Positions 1-5,269 of a stretch of 7,549 nucleotides of DNA are shown in pieces. The notes beneath the pieces were generated by a model that made no database searches, was not told the origin of the DNA, and worked only from the letters and a program-made list of their open reading frames with translations. How positions within the stretch are numbered: position 1 is the first letter of the stretch; the number at the start of each line of letters is the position of its first letter. Both the position numbers and the translations under genes were made by a program. The DNA comes from Chloroflexi bacterium RBG_16_64_43 (lineage in GTDB: Bacteria; Chloroflexota; Anaerolineae; Anaerolineales; RBG-16-64-43), in NCBI GenBank assembly GCA_001796965.1, contig MGOA01000005.1, forward strand, positions 8,607 through 16,155, read 5' to 3'.

Positions 1-14
1 AATTCAAATTCCAT
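1..14 (-). CDS. Possible start of a further operon gene (cut by window edge)
   Basis: An ATG on the minus strand at 14-12 begins MEFE..., 40 bases after the stop of the SdhB-like gene, with only a weak GGACGG site upstream. Four codons are too few to identify a family. By position an SdhA/FrdA/TfrA-type flavoprotein would make sense, but that is inference from context alone. Confidence 0.25.
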
Positions 15-54
15 AGAATCCGTCCGTGTCGCGGGGCCGGCTGCGTGTCGAGCC

Positions 55-720
55 TCAGGCCTCGATCTCGCGAGCTTCGTATTGCGCCTTGAGGTTCTCG
101 CGCGATAGCGATTTGAGCTCGGTCAATTGCTGCCGGAATGATCCCGCTTCCAACTCTTCGACGCGACGGCGCAGATGTTCAGCCCGTGGCGCCACGTATC
201 GCCCGTACAGCCGCCGGCCGAGTAGCGCCACATTCGGCGGCACGAGTTCGGCGGGGCAGCGTGCCACGCACAATCCGCACATGATGCAGTCGAAGGAAGC
301 ATCGGCCAGCGCCGGAAGATCCCCGCGCACCGCATGCGCCATGTAGGCCAACACGTCTATTTCTTGTGGGCAGGCTTTGGTGCAGGTGTTGCATCCAAAG
401 CAGCGCAAAATCTCGGGGAAGGTATCGGCAAGGGTCGCTTCATCGGCCTGAAGAGACTCCAGCCGATAGCTCGGGCGCTGGGCGGGGAAGAATGGAATCT
501 GTCCGAGGACCATCTCCGGCTCGACCACCGTCTGGCAGGCCAGCGCGTAGCGCAACCGGTAATCGCCCAGCAGACGATAGACCGTGCCGCACGCCCCGCA
601 GAATCCTCCCCGGCAGCCCACGCCGCGCGTCAGGCGGAAGCCTGCCCATTCCAGCGCCTTGAGGATCGTCAGCCCCTCGGGGACATCGTAGGCCTGGCCC
701 ATGATGTGAATCTGCAGCAT
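55..720 (-). CDS. SdhB/FrdB-like iron-sulfur protein with one 2Fe-2S and two 4Fe-4S sites
   Basis: This 221-residue protein has the succinate dehydrogenase/fumarate reductase iron-sulfur layout. The N-terminal plant-type 2Fe-2S fold has C36-x4-C41-x2-C44 and C62 (CRGGFCGACGT). A helical domain follows with C107-C110-C113-C117 (CFGCNTCTKACP) and C145-C148-C151-C155 (CIMCGLCVARCP). Classical SdhB binds one 3Fe-4S cluster, whereas here both C-terminal motifs look like complete 4Fe-4S sites. The last 45 or so residues are charged and helical (HLRRRVEELEAG), possibly a docking tail. SdhB-type proteins pass electrons between a flavoprotein and quinone or another iron-sulfur protein. TfrB of thiol:fumarate reductase fuses such a part to an HdrCB part, and here the two parts are separate genes in one operon. 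It is the last complete gene, 72 bases after the HdrC-like gene. No SdhC/D membrane anchor is visible. The partner flavoprotein may be encoded just downstream. Confidence 0.87.
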   Translation of the reverse strand: MLQIHIMGQAYDVPEGLTILKALEWAGFRLTRGVGCRGGFCGACGTVYRLLGDYRLRYALACQTVVEPEMVLGQIPFFPAQRPSYRLESLQADEATLADTFPEILRCFGCNTCTKACPQEIDVLAYMAHAVRGDLPALADASFDCIMCGLCVARCPAELVPPNVALLGRRLYGRYVAPRAEHLRRRVEELEAGSFRQQLTELKSLSRENLKAQYEAREIEA

Positions 721-726
721 GTCACT

Positions 727-732
727 CTCCTT
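727..732 (-). promoter_or_regulatory. Strong Shine-Dalgarno site for the SdhB-like gene
   Basis: AAGGAG on the minus strand lies 6 bases before the ATG at 720-718. It sets the start there and rules against an upstream in-frame TTG at 765, which would add 15 residues without family resemblance. Confidence 0.85.
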
Positions 733-777
733 GTCGGGTGAGCCACGCCCAATGATGTCCGACAACGGGCGTCACCC
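731..777 (-). repeat. Interleaved inverted repeats next to a Shine-Dalgarno site
   Basis: Two overlapping inverted repeats occupy the spacer between the HdrC-like and SdhB-like genes. One pairs 731-737 (TTGTCGG on +) with 759-765 (CCGACAA), leaving a 21-base loop. The other pairs 767-777 (GGGCGTCACCC) with 746-750 plus 736-741, giving 11 base pairs with a 4-base bulge. They share bases 736-737 and interleave, so they cannot both form fully. The 3' arm of the first takes up the AA of the AAGGAG site. No T-run follows, so it is not a standard terminator. A translation-control switch is a guess. Confidence 0.4.
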
Positions 778-792
778 GCGATCCCATCCCGC

Positions 793-1233
793 TCACGACT
801 CCCCCAAGTACAAATCGAGAACCAACATCTCGTCGGTTGCGGATTGGGCGAGCAAGCGGTCCATGCCTTCAGCCAAATGAGTCTGGACCAAGTAGTGCTT
901 GATGGTCGTGTCGACTTGCGGGCAGGCGAGCGCGCAGTTGCCGCAGCGGTCACAGTCCTCGCCGACCAGTGTTTCCAGCGCCATGGAGGTGCGCGTCTCC
1001 AGGCGTGCGCGCCGCCGTGGGTCGCGGGCCATCACTGGGCAAGCATCCATACAGCTGCCGCAGCCCAAGCAGGCTTGGCTGCCGGCAAGATCTGTATCCA
1101 CCTTGAGCATGTGGGCCGGGCCGAAACCCGAACTCAACAGGCGGCAACGCGCCACGGGTGGCCGCGGCTGAGAGAAGACCACCTTGAGCACACGCTCGAC
1201 ACGCGCCGGGTCGGTCTGGATTCTCTGAGGCAC
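793..1233 (-). CDS. HdrC-like protein with two 4Fe-4S clusters
   Basis: This 146-residue protein begins with GTG. It has two ferredoxin-type motifs, C55-C58-C61-C65 (CLGCGSCMDACP) and C94-C97-C100-C104 (CDRCGNCALACP). The 29-residue gap between them and the helical flanks match HdrC and the HdrC-like parts of GlcF/SdhB-related proteins, rather than the compact 2x4Fe-4S ferredoxins. An extra Cys (C30) lies in the N-terminal segment. No membrane helices are seen, so it is not an HdrE/DsrM-like quinone-linked subunit. It probably works as an electron wire between the HdrA/FrhB-like proteins and the SdhB-like protein encoded next. The operon already has HdrC-type clusters fused to HdrB at 4142-5269, so this is a second such module. 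HdrC-like is the best family label; the exact role is unknown. Confidence 0.82.
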   Translation of the reverse strand: MPQRIQTDPARVERVLKVVFSQPRPPVARCRLLSSGFGPAHMLKVDTDLAGSQACLGCGSCMDACPVMARDPRRRARLETRTSMALETLVGEDCDRCGNCALACPQVDTTIKHYLVQTHLAEGMDRLLAQSATDEMLVLDLYLGES

Positions 1234-1238
1234 TCTCT

Positions 1239-1244
1239 CTCCCC
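1239..1244 (-). promoter_or_regulatory. Ribosome binding site before a GTG start
   Basis: GGGGAG on the minus strand lies 5 bases before the GTG at 1233-1231, inside a purine-rich run. It supports GTG as the real start of the HdrC-like gene. No ATG further in would keep the full N-terminal segment. Confidence 0.6.
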
Positions 1245-1270
1245 GATCCGCCAGGCGATTAACCGGCGAC

Positions 1271-2263
1271 CTAGTGGACGACCACTTGCCGGACGAGACT
1301 TGCCAATCGGTCGTGCAGTGCTGCCAGCGGCATTTCGCGCGGGCAGGCCTGCTCGCACATGCCGCATCCGACGCACGCCGCCAACCAGCGCCCGACGCGT
1401 GCCGCGCGCCCCAACTCGCGTTCGCTCAGCGCGACCAACTCGCCATCATAGATGGCGCAAGACTCGAGGCACAGTTGGCACGGTTCGCAGTTGTCGAAGT
1501 AGGCGATGAGCTCTTCGACGTCGGAGGGTAGATCGGCCGAGAGGGCTCGGATGAAGCGCTCAGCGGTGCGGCGGTTGCGGGCGACAACCTGAGCCACCGT
1601 GGCCGTGCGGGTTTCTACCAGCGCATCCGAGGCGGGCCCATCGGTCAATTCAGCGAGGCCAAGTCGAGTGGAGATGGCCTCTTCGCGAGCCAGCACCAGG
1701 ATCGATTTGCGGACTGGCATACCGAGGAACCCTAGAACGATATCCACTTCGCTCGGCACAGGCTGCGGGCACGCCTGGCACGCACGCCGATTGCGATAAG
1801 CCAGAATGCCGCCTTGACGTGCGAACTGAAGCGCCTCCTGGGTCATGCGCTGCGCCCCGCCCTCGCGCACCTCTCGCTCGAGGTAGTCGCCTTCGTCAAG
1901 AGTCGAGAGGCAGTCGAAGCCGATGGTCAGCATCCGATCGCGCGAGAGCTTCTGGCGACGCACCAGGTCGTTGACCGCCCGCGCCTCACACGGCCGAAGA
2001 AGAGCCCCACTCCACCGCGGTCCGCGATCCGGCCTCTCGGCCAGAGCAGTTGCCGCGTTTCGTTTCATGAGTGGGGCGAATAGGTCCACCTGTTTCAGTT
2101 CCTCGCGCGAGGTCAACCAGGTGGGTTGGACGCCGGCGGGATCCGCGGCGCGGGTTGGGGCAAGCATGGTCTCGATGTCGCCTCGCTGCCAGAGGTTCTC
2201 GAGCAGCCTCGCCACGGCCGACCGAGGGTCATCGTGAGTTCTCAATACCCAGGCTGTATTCAT
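1271..2263 (-). CDS. Degenerate FrhB/FdhB-like iron-sulfur protein (paralogue of the gene at 6602-7549)
   Basis: This 330-residue protein shares the order of motifs of the first FrhB-like protein: FAPLM (62-66), ALLRPCEARAVNDLV, IGFDC, an ACQAC motif, then two cysteine clusters. The first is C259-x2-C-x2-C-x3-C (CEPCQLCLESC) and the second starts at C297 (CVGCGMCEQACPREMP). Compared with its paralogue it lacks the CPICYCKTC extension, and the distance between the two clusters shrinks from 63 to 38 residues, so one metal site or partner contact has probably been lost. Two 4Fe-4S clusters are still predicted. It follows the second hdrA by 118 bases and precedes an HdrC-like gene by 37. Its role is probably electron transfer or docking within the Hdr-type complex. 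F420 or flavin binding is unproven, and this copy may be structural. The start was chosen on the Shine-Dalgarno site and the family-like N-terminus. Confidence 0.82.
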   Translation of the reverse strand: MNTAWVLRTHDDPRSAVARLLENLWQRGDIETMLAPTRAADPAGVQPTWLTSREELKQVDLFAPLMKRNAATALAERPDRGPRWSGALLRPCEARAVNDLVRRQKLSRDRMLTIGFDCLSTLDEGDYLEREVREGGAQRMTQEALQFARQGGILAYRNRRACQACPQPVPSEVDIVLGFLGMPVRKSILVLAREEAISTRLGLAELTDGPASDALVETRTATVAQVVARNRRTAERFIRALSADLPSDVEELIAYFDNCEPCQLCLESCAIYDGELVALSERELGRAARVGRWLAACVGCGMCEQACPREMPLAALHDRLASLVRQVVVH

Positions 2264-2267
2264 GGCA

Positions 2268-2273
2268 CACCTC
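2268..2273 (-). promoter_or_regulatory. Ribosome binding site for the second FrhB-like gene
   Basis: GAGGTG on the minus strand lies 4 bases before the ATG at 2263-2261. It supports this start over a 48-codon in-frame upstream extension that would overlap the preceding hdrA and shows no family-like sequence. Confidence 0.65.
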
Positions 2274-2343
2274 GAAGACACTGCCAACCGAATCGTGCCC
2301 TTCTCGATCACCGAAACCAAAACACATCCCTCGACCGTTGATC

Positions 2344-2362
2344 GCCCGGACGCGCGCCGGGC
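2344..2362 (-). other. GC-rich hairpin in the 118-base spacer after the second hdrA
   Basis: GCCCGG (2357-2362 on the complement) pairs with CCGGGC (2344-2349) around a 7-base loop, about 20 bases after the hdrA stop. No T-run follows on the minus strand, so it is not a standard intrinsic terminator. It could be an mRNA stability or processing element between gene blocks, or chance in GC-rich DNA. I see no convincing promoter in the remaining spacer (2264-2381). Confidence 0.3.
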
Positions 2363-2381
2363 CAGACGAGGCGTCGAGCGG

Positions 2382-4127
2382 CTAGGCTTCGACCGCCTGC
2401 TCCTCACGCGGCTGCAGCGCCGACACCGGAGCAGCCCATCCGGTCACCACCTCGAGCTGCGCCATCACCTCATCGAAGGTGAAGTGCTTGAGGTTGATCG
2501 CCCCCGAAGGGCAGGCGGTAGCGCATGCGCCGCAGCCCTGACACAACACGCCGTTGACGGTCATCACGCCGCGCGTGGGGTGCAGGCTGAGCGCCCCAAA
2601 AGTGCACAGGCTGGCACACTGCCCGCAGCCGGCGCACAACTCCTCGTCGACTGAGGAGATCGCGGCCTCCACCGGCACCGTCCCGCGCATCAGCGGGATC
2701 ATGGCCGCGGCGGCGGCAGCACGCGCCTGGGCCACTGCCTCAGGAATATCCTTGGGTCCCTGGCACGCGCCGGCCAGGAAGATGCCCGCCATCGAGGTCT
2801 CGACCGGACGCAGCTTTGGATGGGCCTCCATGAAGAAGCCGTCGGACGAACGCGCCAGTTTGAATAACCCCGCAACGACGTCCGTGCCCCGGCTGGGGGT
2901 CATACCCACCGCCAAGACGACGAGATCCGCCTCCACCTCGATCGCTTGTCCGAGCAGAGTGTCCTCGGCGCGCACCACAACGCGCTCGCCGCGTCGCAGG
3001 ATCTCCGACGGATTACCTCGCCGGTAGATGACGCCGGACTTGCGTACGTCGTCGTAGAACTCCTCGAATCCTTTGCCGAAGGCGCGCACATCCATGTAAA
3101 AGACATTGACTTCCGCCTCCGGCAGGCTCTCGCGAACGAGGCGGGCTTGCTTGGCTGAGACCATGCAGCACACTCGCGAGCAGTAGGCATTGCCGATTGC
3201 CTGATCGCGTGAGCCCACGCAATGGATGAACACCACGCGCTGCGGCTTCTTGCCGTTGACCTGTATTTCGCCGCTGGCCGCCAGGCGCTCGAAATCCGCG
3301 GTGGTGATGACCTGCGGGTACTGGCCGTAGCCGAGTTCCGGTTTGCGTGTGGCGTCGAACGCTTCAAAACCAGTGGCCACGATGATTGTGCCTACCGCAA
3401 TCTCGCTTGTGGCTTCGCCCTGGCGCACGCTGACCTTAAAGTTGCCGACAAACCCACCCAGATCAACGATCTCGCTGCGGGTCAAGATACGGATCCGCGG
3501 GTGCTGGGTGGCCCGGTCGATCAGGGGCTGAAGAAAACCCGCCGTCGGCTCAAGCGTGGGGAACGTGCGGTGGAGTTGGGCCACGTGCCCGCCCAGCGCT
3601 GGTGAGCGTTCGACCAGCGTGACCTCAAAACCAGCTTCGGCAATATCCAGCGCCGCCTGCACCCCGGCGATGCCACCGCCGATGACCAAAGCTCCAGGCG
3701 TGACCGAGGCGCTGCGCTGCTCGAGAGGTTGCAGCAGGGCGGCCTTGGCCACCGCCGAAGCCACCAGTTGCATGGCTTTGTGTGTGGTCAGTTCGCCCGC
3801 CGGATGAACCCACGAGCACTGCTCGCGGATATTGGCCATCTCGAAGCAGTAGGGATTGAGCCCGACCTCGGAGATCGCCGCACGGAACGTGGGTTCGTGC
3901 ATGCGCGGCGAGCAGGAGGCCACAACCACCCGGTTCAGGTTCTGCTCCCGGATGTCATTCTGGATCAACCCCTGCCCCGGGTCGGAGCACATGTAGGTGT
4001 AGTCGCGCGAGACAACCACGCCCGGCAGAGTGGCGGCATAGGCCGCCACGGCCTTGACGTCGACCGTCGCGGCGATGTTGATCCCGCAGTGGCATGTGTA
4101 AACGCCGATCCTGGGTGTAAACGCCAT
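2382..4127 (-). CDS. hdrA: HdrA-like FAD/iron-sulfur protein with N-terminal HdrA domain and C-terminal double ferredoxin
   Basis: This 581-residue protein starts with the HdrA N-terminal domain: IGVYTCHCGINI (C12, C14), MCSDPGQ (C47) and SCSPRMHEPTF (C72), a known cluster-binding region. The FAD motif GGGIAG is at 150-155. The C-x12-C-x3-C-C motif is at C302, C315, C319 and C320. The C-terminus holds two 4Fe-4S motifs, C498-C501-C504-C508 and C529-C532-C535-C539. Two canonical elements are absent. The DCSAC cysteines are replaced by EPTAG (192-196), and the ferredoxin insertion in the flavin domain is missing. These are exactly the parts that the HdrA at 5256-6605 keeps, and by eye the C-terminal flavin halves of the two proteins are more than half identical. 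A heterodimer of the two, as QmoA/QmoB, is the simplest reading, but is inferred. The gene follows HdrCB after 14 bases. The C-terminal ferredoxin part in HdrA normally receives electrons from MvhD, which is not in this window. Confidence 0.93.
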   Translation of the reverse strand: MAFTPRIGVYTCHCGINIAATVDVKAVAAYAATLPGVVVSRDYTYMCSDPGQGLIQNDIREQNLNRVVVASCSPRMHEPTFRAAISEVGLNPYCFEMANIREQCSWVHPAGELTTHKAMQLVASAVAKAALLQPLEQRSASVTPGALVIGGGIAGVQAALDIAEAGFEVTLVERSPALGGHVAQLHRTFPTLEPTAGFLQPLIDRATQHPRIRILTRSEIVDLGGFVGNFKVSVRQGEATSEIAVGTIIVATGFEAFDATRKPELGYGQYPQVITTADFERLAASGEIQVNGKKPQRVVFIHCVGSRDQAIGNAYCSRVCCMVSAKQARLVRESLPEAEVNVFYMDVRAFGKGFEEFYDDVRKSGVIYRRGNPSEILRRGERVVVRAEDTLLGQAIEVEADLVVLAVGMTPSRGTDVVAGLFKLARSSDGFFMEAHPKLRPVETSMAGIFLAGACQGPKDIPEAVAQARAAAAAAMIPLMRGTVPVEAAISSVDEELCAGCGQCASLCTFGALSLHPTRGVMTVNGVLCQGCGACATACPSGAINLKHFTFDEVMAQLEVVTGWAAPVSALQPREEQAVEA

Positions 4128-4131
4128 GCTG

Positions 4132-4139
4132 CCTTCTCC
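4132..4139 (-). promoter_or_regulatory. Ribosome binding site fixing the start of the second hdrA
   Basis: On the minus strand GGAGAAGG lies 4 bases before the ATG at 4127-4125 and directly after the stop of the HdrCB-like gene. The reading frame extends 79 codons further upstream, but that extension overlaps the previous gene, is Arg/Gly-rich and unlike any HdrA. The start at 4127 also begins the typical HdrA N-terminus (RIGVYTCHCGINI). Confidence 0.85.
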
Positions 4140-4141
4140 GC

Positions 4142-5269
4142 TTAGAGCGCCTGGGCGGCCATTTCGGCGACGTCCAACACTTGAATCTTCTCTTCGAGGT
4201 TGAGGGTCTTCACCGCTTCGTCGAGCATGAGCACGCAGAAGGGGCAGGCCGTGGCCAGCACCTGGGCGCCCGTCTCGGCCGCCTCCTGAACGCGCATCAT
4301 CGCCAAGCGCGTCGCCGGATTGGTCCCCTCCAGCCACATCCGCCCGCCCCCGCCCTCGCAACACAGGCTCTTCTCACGGGAGCGGTCCATTTCCACCAGC
4401 TTCAGCCCCGGGATGGCCCTGAGCACCGCGCGCGGCTCATCGAAAACGCCATTGTGCTTGCCCAGGTAACACGGGTCGTGATAGGTAACCGTCTTGTCGA
4501 GCGACCCCGAGAAGGTGATCTTCTTATCGGCCACCAAGCCCGCCAGGACTTGGGTGTAGTGCTGCACCTGCATCCCGTTCTTGGGATAGTCATTGCGGTA
4601 GACGTTGTAGCAGTGGGGCGAGGTGGTGAACATCTTGGTCACGCCCAGCTCTTTGTACGCGCCGGTGTTGTCTTCCACTACCATCTCAAAGAGACCGGCT
4701 TCGCCCAGCCGTCGAACTTCACTGCCGCAGCAATTCTCATCGTTACCAAGAATGCCGAAGTCCACGCCCGCCTTGGAGAAAAGCGCTACCAACGCGCGCG
4801 CCACCTTCTGCCCGCGCGGGTCGTAGGACGGCGTGCAGCCCACGTAATACAGATACTCCATCCCGGCCGTGTAGTGCTTCACGCCGAGATCCGCCGCCCA
4901 GGCACCGCGCTGCTCGCGCGGCAAGCTGAGCGGGTTGCCATGGCGGAAGGTGCTCTCGAGCGCCGCCTTGACATTCGGGTGCACGGCACCCTTCTCCACA
5001 ATCGCACTGCGCAAGCCGATGATCATCTCCATCGGGCTAACTTGCTTCGGGCAACGCTTGGCACATGTCGAACAGGTGGTGCAATCCCACAGCTCCGGGA
5101 ATGGCTCGAGGTCGAAGCCGTTGCCCGCCGTGAGCAAACGCAGAATCAGGCTGCGTGGATTGAGCTTGGTCTTGAGCGTCATGGGGCAGCCGCCAGTGCA
5201 CTTGCCGCACTGGACGCAAGCGAACAGGTCGTGATCGCGGGCAAAGGGGCGGCTCTCAATTTGCAGCAT
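4142..5269 (-). CDS. HdrCB fusion (HdrD-like) iron-sulfur protein with two CCG domains
   Basis: This 375-residue protein joins an HdrC-like and an HdrB-like part. The N-terminal part has two 4Fe-4S motifs, C18-C21-C24-C28 (CVQCGKCTGGCP) and C63-C66-C69-C73 (CTTCSTCAKRCP). The C-terminal part has two CCG domains. The first has C145, C180-C181 (NCCGSE) and C220 (SPHCYN). The second has C267 (HDPCYLG), C303-C304 (CCEGGGG) and C342/C345 (ACPFC). CCG domains of HdrB bind noncubane 4Fe-4S clusters that reduce a disulfide; related domains occur in HdrD, GlcF and TfrB. In the first domain the usual CxxC pair is reduced to a single Cys (SPHC), which is common in HdrD-like relatives. No transmembrane segment is evident. 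Its start lies inside the upstream hdrA 3' end (14-base overlap), with only a weak purine-rich site before it, which suggests coupled translation. It probably accepts electrons from the flanking HdrA proteins. The disulfide or other substrate is unknown. Confidence 0.92.
   Translation of the reverse strand: MLQIESRPFARDHDLFACVQCGKCTGGCPMTLKTKLNPRSLILRLLTAGNGFDLEPFPELWDCTTCSTCAKRCPKQVSPMEMIIGLRSAIVEKGAVHPNVKAALESTFRHGNPLSLPREQRGAWAADLGVKHYTAGMEYLYYVGCTPSYDPRGQKVARALVALFSKAGVDFGILGNDENCCGSEVRRLGEAGLFEMVVEDNTGAYKELGVTKMFTTSPHCYNVYRNDYPKNGMQVQHYTQVLAGLVADKKITFSGSLDKTVTYHDPCYLGKHNGVFDEPRAVLRAIPGLKLVEMDRSREKSLCCEGGGGRMWLEGTNPATRLAMMRVQEAAETGAQVLATACPFCVLMLDEAVKTLNLEEKIQVLDVAEMAAQAL

Noticed and set aside
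2344..2362. Hairpin as a rho-independent terminator
   Set aside because: No T-run follows on the minus strand and the operon continues in the same direction.
2264..2407. N-terminal extension of the second FrhB-like protein by 48 residues
   Set aside because: It runs through the hairpin spacer into hdrA and looks like translated spacer; GAGGTG supports the ATG at 2263.
4128..4364. N-terminal extension of the second HdrA by 79 residues
   Set aside because: It overlaps the HdrCB-like gene, is low-complexity Arg/Gly-rich, and a good ribosome binding site precedes the ATG at 4127, where the HdrA family N-terminus begins.
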